Assembly (NCBI GenBank): GCA_903813345.2
Contig: CAIIXF020000011.1
Coordinates: 8,084,571 to 8,148,570, forward strand
Reading direction: 5' to 3'
DNA: 64,000 nt
Source: Owenia fusiformis
Taxonomy: Eukaryota; Annelida; Polychaeta; Sabellida; Oweniidae
The notes beneath the pieces were generated by a model that worked only from the letters and a program-made list of their open reading frames with translations, was not told where the DNA came from and ran no database searches. Position numbers and translations under genes: made by a program. Below, piece after piece: positions 20,781 through 31,800 of this stretch. The first letter of the stretch is position 1; every line of letters begins with the position of its first letter.

Positions 20781-20913
20781 TTCCGTATTTTCATATACTG
20801 TTGCAATATAGTCATTTGATTGCTTATTTCTTCAATTTAAAGTAGTTCCAAACATTTAAAATTTTACTTTAAACGCGTTTGTTTAAAATATGTATCATAG
20901 AAAACAAGCTATA

Positions 20914-21822
20914 CAGGGCGTATAAAAACGCAACAAGCAGTTTTCTCGTAAAATCACAAAACTAGTGATGACTACATCAATTTCATTTTATGTAGCATAA
21001 AGCCACGTCCCTCCCCTTTGCAATGATATGTCATTCATTAACATGTGGTCATGGTTGGGTGAGAAATCCTTCCATTTGCACAGTGAGTCAAAATCTGCTC
21101 TGAACCAAGTTTCAGATATTGCAAAAATAAGTTCAAGGGCTAAGTGCCAATGGGAGTTCTCCTGTCTTGAATTGTTGTGACTTTTTCTTTTGGAGCTATC
21201 TCAGGAGCATCTGTGCTCACAATTCCTGCACTAGATATTGCAAAACTTCGAGAAAGAATTCCCAATGGGCTGCTTTTCTCCGCTTTAACCCACAGATGAC
21301 TCGGGGCTTAATCATGCATGGTGTGGAGAGCGGAGCGCATCTTTATGTGCAAAGAAGTGATGGCAATTTACATATAATAATCTAGAGGGGTATAGGTATT
21401 CTTGCAAGAGTATGAGTATGAACACTTTACTGTCTCTGCCACACCTGTCACACCTTCTTCCTTCGTCTTTTGGAATGTTTAACACCTGGGTCCGAGCTGA
21501 ATTTTGCCCCACTTTGCGAAATTAATGATTATTCGGACAGTCATGACTCCCTGTGAATGAAGGACATTCCATTGCAGAGAAGTAATTTGGCTTTTTGGTA
21601 CATTGATTGAAAATGATGCAGTCATCATTTGTTTTATGTTTTATGGCCCACTTTGCAAAGGGAATGATTACTCGCCAAACCATGACCAGATATTAACGAA
21701 TGATATACCATTGTAAAGAGGAGACACGTGGCTTTATAGTACATTGAATGAAATCAATGCTGTTATCACTGGTTTTGTGCTTTTTCGAGATAACAATCTG
21801 TTGCGATTTTTGATACGCACTG
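20914..21822. mobile_element. Tc1/mariner-type MITE, TIRs about 170 bp, TA target site
   Basis: The left end is CAGGGCGTATAAAAACGC and the right end GCGATTTTTGATACGCACTG, each flanked by TA (20,912-20,913 and 21,823-21,824). Inverted similarity continues for about 170 bp (shared: ATAAAGCCACGT, CATTCATTAACAT/ATTAACGAATGAT, GGTCATGGTT/AACCATGACC). A second copy of the right subterminal block lies inside at about 21,507-21,650. The interior frames (21,167-21,385 + and 21,312-21,512 -) are too short for a transposase. I see a non-autonomous derivative; the superfamily is inferred from the TA site and CAGGGCGT ends. Confidence 0.75.
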
Positions 21823-22043
21823 TATAACTATCAATGGCATATTACACGATGATGTGTAGTCTATGCATCGGACTAAGTAAACACTGTAACTGAACGATTA
21901 TTCAAGTGAGGAAACTACATGTGCATTAGTATAGGGTAACTTTTTAGTACAGGTTTACGTGTTGATTTTATATGCATTGCTTAACCTCTTGAATCCCAGG
22001 CTCATTTTTGCCACCTTTTGACATTTAAGTACTATGCGTATAC

Positions 22044-22236
22044 AATGAATGACATTTGTATATTTCAGATTTTTTAGTTTTTTGTGCAATAAGCCTGTGC
22101 CGTCTTGTAATTTGAAGAACTTCAGCCATGTTAATCTTATTGAAAATAACATGGCAGAGAAACATCCAAATATAAGAGGCCACACACTTTATAAGCCAAA
22201 CTAGAAGCAATCCAAGATATACAAATGTCATTCATG
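22044..22236. mobile_element. Palindromic MITE, copy 2
   Basis: Ends ATGAATGACATTTGTATAT and ATATACAAATGTCATTCAT are near-perfect inverted repeats; the centre is TTCAGCCATGTTAAT / ATAACATGGCAGAGA. It matches copy 1 in its core and arms but has better preserved ends. Confidence 0.75.
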
Positions 22237-23095
22237 TACATTATGAATATACTTTTCCATATATTATTGCACAATGGTCTCCCAATTTCTTATTTTTGCC
22301 GTTCTACTGACGAAATGAAGCAGTGAAATGGACTCTAAGTGACTGGATGGACCAAATGACAAAAGAGGAACAGTTTCTTTAACATTTAACTTTCTTCTGA
22401 GTTGAAGCTTGACCTTTAACTGAGTCATTATGTAATTTTCCTATTTGTCTTACATATGATCATTGGGTTTATCCACATAACCATGTGGTCCCCTCAACAT
22501 GTTCTCCAAAGCAAATCTGAGGTACCCTTGCCCATGCGCACATGCATTGTAATATCACACTGATTCCATCAATTATTTTGGCAGAAGTTCATTTAGGTCA
22601 GTTTGTGATGTTGTAAAGCGCTTTCAGAAGCCCTTCAAAAAATCAAGGGTGTAAAGTGGCATGACAACGGGACCAATCAATTGGGTAATTCAATGCTATC
22701 CTCTGATTTCCAAAGAGTTCTACCAAACGATCTGCCATAGGTATTTGCACCATCCTGTTGCCATCATACGTAACAAAATTGAATACCTGGTACCTGATAA
22801 TGGAATCTTGTATTACTATCCAGGAAAAAACACCTGGATCATTGATCATATTAAGATATCACTGTCCACAGAGTTCACACCAAAAAAGAATTGATCACTA
22901 CATGTCCAATCACTGAGAAGTTGGCGCAAATCAGATTTCATATGCGTCTGTAAAATCTGACCTGTGCAGCCAATCATGGACGGATTTTGAATCTGATAGT
23001 GTGGATTTATTTGAAAAAGACTGGTCTTTTGGTATCTAAGTATATTTTAGGGGAAAATTCAAAATCATGAAAGATATTGAACTTTTTGTAAGTGT
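22237..23095. other. Unassigned; two overlapping opposite-strand short frames
   Basis: Frames of 77 codons (+, 22,661-22,894) and 68 codons (-, 22,643-22,849) overlap almost entirely, which usually marks a lack of stops and not a gene. No family recognised. The segment leads into a mariner-like right end, so it may be part of that element. Confidence 0.35.
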
Positions 23096-23119
23096 AACAT
23101 TTTTTTGAGACACACTGTA
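23096..23119. mobile_element. Mariner-like right terminus (solo)
   Basis: TTTTTTTGAGACACACTGTA is close to the complement of the TACAGGGTGTCTCAAAAAAA end seen at 25,997, a pattern of mariner-family TIRs. The matching left end is not found upstream within this window. Confidence 0.5.
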
Positions 23120-23584
23120 GAGATTTTATATTTTGGCATGCCAACCTAAGGTCCTTGCGATGGCATGGGTGCACTAAGGTCCCATCACTTTTGGAAGAGT
23201 TTATTTTCATTCATAAGGTAGTATAGGAGTTTTTACATTTTATAAGCACAACATTTGAATACACACTCAGTGGAGCCAGTTACTTGAATAAAACCTAGAC
23301 ATTGCAAATCTATGTAGTATAGTAAATGTACTAGTTTATAACTTATCAATGTGCAAAAGGCCCCATGCAGAACAGTTCTAGTGATAAAGACAGTCTTCCC
23401 ATTACAAACCAAAGGCTTTACCAAAACGCCCAAAAAAATCACTATGAATTTTTTCTATTTTTGCAGACATTTATAGTTAGTTTATTGACTAAATTACACA
23501 AACAGGTACATTTCTAAAAAATATCTTACTTCGAAATACGGTACTTATAATTAACCGTTGGGTTCTATATACAAATTAAAATAT

Positions 23585-24930
23585 GTTAATGGTTCATGCA
23601 TGCACATTGATGAATAAACAAAATATTTGTTCATACAAACTGGAGAACGTACAACATCTGCGTTCATACACACTGGAGAAAGTACATATTATTTGTTGAT
23701 ACAAAATGTGTGTTCATAAACAATGGAGTACATGTACATAATGTTTGTTCATACATACTGGAGAAAGTATACACACAGGCGTGTCGCTTCGCTTCATACA
23801 TGTATACATGTTCATACTGGAGAACATATTGTCTCTTCATACACACTATATATATTATAGTAGTACATAAAATTCGTTCATACACACTGGTTTAGGTATA
23901 TTTTATTCGTTCTGACACATTAATTAATTAACAAAATATTTGTTGAGACACGGAAGAGAATGAACAAAGATTGGTTCATGCACATTGGAGAAAGTACAAA
24001 TGATTTGCTTAGACATATTGGAGAAATATTTGTTCATATATGCAGGAGAAAGTACATAAACTGTGTTCATAGAAAGTGGAGAACGTACAGAGTATTGGTT
24101 AAATAACTGGTGAAAGTACATAATATTTGCTCATACACACTGGAGATCATACACACTGGAGAAAGTACATGATATTTGTACACACCGTTAAAAAGTATTG
24201 TTTCATATATACAATGAAAAAATACACAGGAGTATGACTCAGAAAATGTGACTAAAAAACAGTTAAAAGTTGGACTTTTGGAAAGGTCACCAGACAAAAT
24301 CTATTGCATTTTTCAGAAAGTGTGCCAAATATATTAATTGAAATGATAGGAGCTTTTTGAATTCATTCCTAGAAATAAAAAAAATGAGAAACTAATTTAG
24401 AAAGCAATCCATTTTCTTTTTTTGTTTCGGACAACTTTTCAAGATTTCAAAGCTCCTTATAATGATTTAGAGCAATTTATATTGGGCTCATTTTCTGAAA
24501 AAATCAGAACATTCTGTTTAGCGACATTTTCAAAGGTTAACTTTTTAAGCATTTTTCAGTCACAACTTCAGAGGGCTGAAAAGTCTCACATGATGTTTAG
24601 AGTCATTCTGAGCATGATCATTGTGATCCTGGTCATGTAAATGATATATGGGAGTAGTGAAACTGATTGATGGGCACAACAGAACTCTATTCAGTTTTAA
24701 AAAAATTGAATATCAACGTGTTTTTTCATTTCCTGTTTTGTGTACATTTCTGATAACTACTTCCCAGGGAACTACTTTCTTAACCCAAACTGGAGACAGT
24801 ACAAACTGTTAGTTTATACACCCTGAATAAAACACCCTGAGAAAATATGAGTTCAACGTTTGAGATGTTTGATCTCTACATACTGAACAATCATACAAAC
24901 TGGAGAGACTATGCGAATATTGATTAATCC
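23585..24930 (+). repeat. GTTCATACACACTGGAGAAAGTAC minisatellite, split by an insertion
   Basis: Irregular units of roughly 30-60 bp share TTCATACACACTGGAGAA and AGTACATAATATTTG. The array runs to about 24,232, is interrupted by the foldback-family element, and reappears as AACTGGAGACAGTACAAACT and CATACAAACTGGAGAGAC at 24,788-24,915. Minus-strand short frames across it repeat one peptide and are by-products. Confidence 0.75.
24237..24770. mobile_element. Foldback-family repeat F, inverted-arm copy
   Basis: The left part (24,245-24,400; AAAGGTCACCAGACAAAATCT, TTTTTCAGAAAGTGTGCC) and the right part (24,436-24,770; TTGGGCTCATTTTCTGAAAA, ACAGAACTCTATT) are inverted relatives of each other. Both match the single-arm inserts inside the satellite at 28,533-28,834 and 59,787-60,122. 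It splits the minisatellite here. Non-coding. Confidence 0.7.
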
Positions 24931-25581
24931 AATCTGAGTAATATGATAGATAGTTGGTTCTTCAAAATAAGAGGTCACTTAGATTTTGAATATCAATATA
25001 TATTTGTATCAAGTGTTATAAAGATTCTGATCTTTGTAACTTACTTAACTTTAGCATGCGGATTAATATTCAATGGGTTTACATTAATTGCAGAGTTCCT
25101 GTGACAGTGTCATTTATTTATTTTTAGTGATCAAGAAAGTACTTTGCACGCTCCCGCCAAGTTATATAGGAAGAAAGCCAGAGCATTTTCATTCTGATAC
25201 ACATCGCATCTAAAAACATGTCTGTGTCTATGGTGCAAGAAGAGAGGGTCATGGTATTCCATGATGGAGCCTTGGTTTAGCTTTGGATCCCTATGCTATC
25301 ACTATGTGGCAGAAATGCATTCTGATTGGATATAAATGATCACATGACCTTAGTTCACCTTAGTTCACCAAGGGATCAGGAGATGGGATGCCAAAATGTA
25401 AAATCTCTAATAACAGGAGTGGCATTCGGAGTCCGTTAATAATTCCTGATGAAGTCCAAATATTGACATTTCGTTAATTTAGACATTTCTTTTATTAGCC
25501 AGCGCATCTCCAGTATTCACGAACGTTTTATTAAGCCCAATATACAGCAAGCCAAAGGTGAAATTTCACTTGACCACTTTT
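24931..25581. other. No gene seen
   Basis: AT-rich filler. ACCTTAGTTC occurs twice in tandem near 25,348-25,372. The stretch at 25,440-25,480 (GATGAAGTCCAAATATTGACATTTCG) vaguely resembles a satellite monomer core but is too short to call. Confidence 0.4.
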
Positions 25582-26829
25582 TCATTTAAACATTGCGAAG
25601 GATGGTTACATCAATGCATCAAATGTGCTTGATACTCTATACCAATACCAAAACGATCTCATATATGGAAATCCAAATATCCCAATATGGTTATTCATAT
25701 AAACACTGCGAAGGTTGGTTATATCTCTGCATCCGTGTGTTCGTATCTCAATACCAATACCAAAACGATCTCATATATGGCAATCTCAATATCCCAATAT
25801 GGTTATTCATATAGACATTGCGAAGGTTTGTTATATCTCTGCATCAGTGTGTTCGTATCTCAATACCAAAACGATCTCATATATGGAAATCCAAATATCC
25901 CAATATGGTTATTCATATACATGTAAACATTGCGAAGGATGGCTATATCTCTGCATCAGTGTGTTCGTATCTCAATACCAATGCCAATACGATCTCATAC
26001 AGGGTGTCTCAAAAAAATGTACCCAAAAGTATATCAAGAGCACAGATAAACCAATAAATATTATCAGTCATTTTTTGCATGGTCATGTAGCCAAAACATG
26101 AAAGTTTTCTCCCCAATACACCATTTTTATCTCAGTCTTGTCTTTTTGATGCTTTAACCATTTACCTTTTACACCACATAATCGATGTAACCTCATATAA
26201 ACATTGCTAAGGATGGTTATATCTCAGCATCAAATGTGTTCGTATCTCAATACCAATACCAAAATGATCTCATGTATGGAAATCTCAATATCCCAATATG
26301 GTTATTCATATAAACACTGCGAAGGTTGGTTATATCTCTGCATCCGTGTGTTCGTATCTCAATACCAATACCAAAACGATCTCATATATGGAAATCTCAA
26401 TATCCCAATATGGTTATTCATATAAACATTGCTAAGGATGGTTATATCTCAGCATCAAATGTGTTCGTATCTCAATACCAATACCAATACGATCTCATAT
26501 ATGGAAATCTCAATATCCCAATATGGTTATTCATATAGACATTGCGAAGGTTGGTTATATCTCTGCATCAGTGTGTCCGTATCTCAATACCAATATCAAC
26601 ACGATCTCATATATGGAAATCTCAATATCCCAATATGGTTATTCATATACATGTAAACATTGCGAAGGATGGTTATATCTCTGCATCAGTGTGTTCGTAT
26701 CTCAATACCAATGCCAATACGATCTCATATATGGAAATCTCAATATGGTTATTCATATAAACATTGCTAAGGATGGTTATATCTCAGCCTCAGTGTGTTC
26801 GTATCTCAATTCCAATACCAATACCTTGG
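25582..26829 (+). repeat. 112-bp tandem array
   Basis: About ten units with an AAGG landmark at 25,711, 25,823, 25,935, 26,209, 26,322, 26,434, 26,547, 26,665 and 26,769. Core blocks are CATTGCGAAGGATGGTTATA, CTCTGCATCAGTGTGTTCG, TCAATACCAATACC and CCCAATATGGTTATTCATAT. Unit variants alternate (GCGAAGG/GCTAAGG). Because 112 is not a multiple of three, an open frame drifts through all three phases, giving overlapping look-alike peptides. The array directly abuts the satellite. Confidence 0.95.
25997..26193 (+). mobile_element. Truncated mariner-like insertion in the 112-bp array
   Basis: TACAGGGTGTCTCAAAAAAA-type end starts immediately after CGATCTCA of a 112-bp unit; the array resumes at CTCATATAAACATTGC. 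No matching right terminus is present, so the insert is truncated or was trimmed by unit exchange. Confidence 0.6.
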
Positions 26830-26832
26830 TGG

Positions 26833-28532
26833 TGCAAATGCAAAAATACAAACTCTAACGTGTCTCAAACTAACAACCCACATGGACGTAAGACTGATCC
26901 GAAAATTGACATTTCGTCTAGAGCGCAATATAAAAAAGAGCTTCATGACAAATTACATATTCCATATATCTCAAAGAGAATGACTAATCAACAAGTCCTT
27001 GGTAGAGAAAATGTAAAAATGTGTCCTCCAAAATCTCATTAATTAGCAAATAGCATGCTGCCACCAACGTTACGTACGACTGGTCCGAAAATTGACATTT
27101 CCTCCAGAGCACAAACTGCATCATAGATTTAAGACAAATTAGATATAAAATATTTCATGACCAGAAACACCAGTCATTAAATCCTTTGTAGAGAAAACGT
27201 AGAAACATGTACTGGAATTTCTCACAAATTAGCAAAGGACTATCTGGTACCAGTGTGACGTACGACTGGACAGAAAAATGACATTTTGTCCAGAGCGAAA
27301 TGTAAATCAGAGCTTTATGACAAACTAGATACTCATAATCTCACGAATAGAATGATCATACAACAAGTCCTTGGAAGAGCAAATGCAAAATTTATATCCT
27401 TACACGTTTCTCAAATAAGCAAACATCATGCTCCTACCAGCGTGACGTAAGACCGGTCCGAAAATTGCAACAAATCCTACAAATTAGATTCTCTATATCT
27501 CATGAATAGAATGACCAATCAATAAGTCCTTGGCTTGGCAAATGTAAAATGTGTCCTTAAATATAGCACCGGTCCGAAAATTTACATTTCGTCTAGGGCT
27601 TTGCGACAAATCCTACAAATTAGATACTCTATATCTTATGGATAGAATGACCAAAAACCAATGACCAAGTCCTTGGTAGGGCAAATGTAAAAATGTATCC
27701 TTAAACGCTCATTAATCGCCAAATATCTTGCTTTCACCAGCGTTACGTACGACTGGTCCGAAAATTGACATTTCTTCTAGCGCGCAAACTGCATCAGAGA
27801 TTGAAGACAAATTAAATATAAAATATATCACGAAAGGGATCAGTCATCATATCCATTGAAGAGCATACTCCAAAATAAATACTTAAACGTCTCACAAAAT
27901 AGCATAGGACTAACTAGTAGCAGTGTGACGTACGACTGGTCCGAAATTGACATTTCTTTAAGAGGGCAAACTGCATCAGCGATTTAAGACAAATTAGATA
28001 TAAAATATATCACGAACGGAAACATAAGTCATTCTATCTTTCGTAGAGCAAACGTAGCAACATATTATGAAACGTCTCTCAAACCAGCAAAGGACGAGCT
28101 AGCACCAGCGTAAAGTGCGACTGGTCAGAAAAGAGCGCAATAAAAATCAAAGCTTTATGTCAAATTAGATACCCAATATCTCACGAATAGAATGACTACT
28201 CAACAAGTCCATGGTAGAGCAAATGCAAAAAATATATACTTAAACGTCTCTCAAACTAACAAATTACGTGCTGCTACCAGTGTGACGTGAGACTGGTTCG
28301 AAAATTGACATTTTGTCTAGAGTGCAATGTAAATCAGAGCTTTACGACAAATTACATATTCCACATCTCTCGGATAGAATGACTAATCAACAAATCCTTT
28401 GTAGAGCAAATGTAAAGATGTATCCTTCAAAATCTCATTTATTGGCAAATAGCATCCTGCCACCAACGTTACGTACGACTGGTCAGAAAATTGACATTTC
28501 GTCTATATCGCAAACTATATCAGCGATTTAAG
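26833..28532 (+). repeat. Satellite, diverged left edge, forward orientation
   Basis: About nine monomers with the landmark CGAAAATTGACATTTCGTC/CTCC roughly every 185 bp. Individual monomers differ from each other and from the inner consensus far more than inner monomers do, and they do not follow the strict A-B-C order. This is the expected decay at a satellite edge. Short frames such as 28,313-28,531 are parts of monomers. Confidence 0.9.
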
Positions 28533-28834
28533 GTGCCATGGAAGTTAACAGGAAATGACAAAACAGGAAGTGACAAAATATTTTGCATTTTTAGACATTT
28601 TTTGAACAAAGATAACAGAGTTCTGTTTTGACCTCCAGTCTATTCAACTAGTTCCAAATACCGTTTACAGGTCCAGGATAACAATGTCCATGGTCAGAAT
28701 GACCCTAAACATGATGAAATAACCCTTTTCAGAAGGAGGTAGGAAAGGTCACTGAACAGAATCTTTCGAATTTTTCAGAAAATGTGCCCAATATATTGCT
28801 CTAAATGATACAATCTTTGAAATTTTAGACAATT
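28533..28834. mobile_element. Repeat F insert at a satellite orientation switch (left)
   Basis: Non-satellite DNA from GTGCCATGGAAG to GAAATTTTAGACAATT lies exactly between the forward edge and the reverse block. It shares AACAGAGTTCTGTTTTGACC, CATGGTCAGAATGACCCTAA and GAATTTTTCAGAAAATGTGC with 59,787-60,122. Relative to that copy it lacks about 34 bp after CCCTTTTCAG. The family has an inverted-repeat copy at 24,237-24,770. Confidence 0.8.
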
Positions 28835-31800
28835 GCAATTTTGTGAGACGTTTACATATATATTTTGGAGTATGCTCTTGGATGGATTTAATGAATGATG
28901 TTCCCGTTCGTGATATATTTTATATCTAATTCGTCTTAAATCTATGATGCAGTTTGTGCTCTGGAGGAAATGTCAATTTTCGGACCAGTCGAACGTAACG
29001 CTAGTGACAGCATGATATTTGTTATTTAGTGAGATGTTTCAGGATACATTTTGACATTTGCCCTACCGAGGACTTGCTGATTGGTCATACTATTCATGAG
29101 ATATTGAGTATGTAATTTGTCATACAAGTCTGATTCACTTTGGGCTATGTACGGAATGTCAATTTTCGGACCAGCTGTACACCGCACTGGTAGCAGCGAC
29201 TATTTTGATATATTGTGAGACGTTTATGTATATATTTTTACGTTTGCCAAAGGAGGGATGTATCGATTGACTTCTCTGTTAGGGGGATATATAATATCCA
29301 ATTCGTCTTAAATCGCTTATGCAATTTGCGCTCTTGACGAAATGTCAATTTTCCGACCAGTGGTACGTCACACTGGTACATGCCAGTCCTTTGCAATTTT
29401 GTGAGACGTTTAAGTATATATTTTGGAGTATGCTCTTGAATGGATTTAATGAATGATGTTCCCGTTCGTAATATATTTTATATCTAATTCGTCTTAAATC
29501 TATGCTGCAGTTTGTGCTCTGGAGGAAATGTCAATCTTCGGACCAGTCGTACGTAACTCTGGTGACAGCATGATATTTGTTATTTAGTGAGATGTTTTAG
29601 GATACATTTTGACATTTGCCCTATTGAGGACCTATTGATTGGTCATACTATTCATGAAATATTGAGTATCTAATTTGTCATACAAGTCTGATTTACTTTG
29701 GGCTATGTACGGAATGTCAATTTTCGGACCAGCTGTACATCGCACTGGTAGAAACGACTAGTTTGATATATTGTGAGACGTTTATGTATATAATTGTACG
29801 TTTGCCAAAGGAGGGATGTATCGATTGACTTCTGTGTTAGGGGGATATATAATATCCAATTCGTCTTAAATCGCTTATGCAATTTGCGCTCTTGACGAAA
29901 TGTCAATTTTCCGACCAGTCGTACGTCACACTGGTACATGCCAGTCCTTTGCAATTTTTGAGACGTTTAAGTATATATTTTTTAGTATGCTCTTGAATGC
30001 ATTTAATGAATGATGTTCCCGTTCGTGATATATTTTATATCTAATTCGTCTTAAATCTATGATGCAGTTTGTGCTCTGGAGGAAATGTCAATTTTCGGAC
30101 CAGTCGTACGTAACGCTGGTGGCAGCATGATATTTGTTATTTAGTGAGATGTTTCAGGATACATTTTTACATTTGCCCTAACTAGGACTTGTTGATTGGT
30201 CATACTATTCATGAGATATTGAGTATCTAATTTGTCATACAAGTCTGATTTACTTTGGGCTATGTACGGAATGTCAATTTTCGGACCAGCTGTACATCGC
30301 ACTGTTAGCAGCAACTAGTTTGATATATTGTAAAACGTTTATGTATATATTTTTACGTTTGCTAAAGGAGGGATGTTTCGATTGACTTCTCTGTTAGAGG
30401 GATATATAATATCCAATTCGTCTTAAATCGCTTATGCAATTTGCGCTCTTGACGAAATCTCAATTTTCCGACCAGTCTTAAGTATATATCTTGGAGTATG
30501 CTCTTGAATGGATTTAATGAATGATTTCCTGTTCGTGATATATTTTATATCTAATTCGTCTTAAATCTATGATGCAGTTTGTGCTCTGGAGGAAATGCCA
30601 ATTTTCGGACCAGTCGTACGTAACGCTTGTGATAGCATGATATTTGTTATTTAGTAAGATGTTTCAGGATACATTTTGACATTTGCCCTACCGAAGACTT
30701 GTTGATTGGTCATACTATTCATGAGATAGTGAGTATCTAATTTGTCATACAAGTCTTATTTACTTTGGGCTATGTACGGAATGTCAATTTTCGGACCAGC
30801 TGTACATCGCACTGGTAGTAGCGACTAGTTTGATATATTGTGAGACGTTTATGTATATATTTTTACGTTTGCTAAAGGAGGGATGTGTCGATTGACTTCT
30901 CTGTTAGGGGGATATATAATATCCAATTCGTCTTAAATCGCTTATGCAATTTGCGCTCTTGACGAAATGTCAATTTTCCGACCAGTCGTACGTCACACTG
31001 GTACATGCCAGTCCTTTGCAATTTTGTGAGACGTTTATGTATATATTTTGGAGTATGCTCTTGAATGGATTTAATGAATGATGTTCCCGTTCGTGATATA
31101 TTTTATATCTAATTCGTCTTAAATCTATGATGCAGTTTGTGCTCTGGAGGAAATGTCAATTTTCGGACAGGTCGTACGTAACGCTGGTGACAGCATGATA
31201 TTTGTTATTTAGTGAGATGTTTAAGGATACATTTTGACATTTGCCCTACCGAGGACGTGTTGATTGGTCCCACTATTCATGATATATTGAGTATCTAATT
31301 TGTCATACAAGTCTGATTTACTTTGGGCTATGTACGGAATGCCAATTTTCGAACCAGCTGTACATCACACTGGTACACTGGTAGCAGCGACTATTTTGAT
31401 ATATTGTGAGACGTTTATGTATTCATTTTTACGTTTGCCAAAGGAGGGATGTATCGATTGACTTCTCTGTTAGGGGATATATAATGTCCAATTCGTCTCA
31501 AATCGCTTATGCAATTTGCGCTCTTGACGAAATGTCAATTTTCCGACCAGTCGTACGTCACACTGGTACATGCCAACCCTTTGCAATTTTGTGAGACGTT
31601 TAAGTATATATTTTGGAGTATGCTCTTGAATGGATTTAATGAATGATGTTCCCGTTCGTGATATATTTTATATCTAATTCGTCTTAAATCTATGATGCAG
31701 CTTGTGCTCTGGAGGAAATGTCAAATTTCGGACCAGTCGTACGTAACGCTGGTGGCAGCATTAAAAAATGTTATTTAGTGAGATGTTTCAGGATACATTT

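Larger units (their letters stand above)
23118..25409. mobile_element. Candidate DNA element with TAGAGATTTTA ends
   Basis: TAGAGATTTTATATTTTGGC on the left faces GCCAAAATGTAAAATCTCTA on the right (about 26 bp, two or three mismatches). Weaker inverted similarity runs on: ACTAAGGTCCCATC against ATGACCTTAGT. The interior is a minisatellite interrupted by a foldback element. No target duplication longer than TA can be shown. Confidence 0.45.

Noticed and set aside
20914-21822. Intact transposase gene in the Tc1/mariner-type element
   Set aside because: The longest frames are about 70 codons and show no DDE-type motif; the element is non-autonomous.
25582-26829. CRISPR-like array
   Set aside because: The 112-bp units are contiguous, with no short repeat and unique-spacer pattern, in a eukaryotic setting.
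25593-26860. Family of related 70-128-codon frames
   Set aside because: They are the 112-bp repeat read in shifting frames; one runs into the mariner-like insert.
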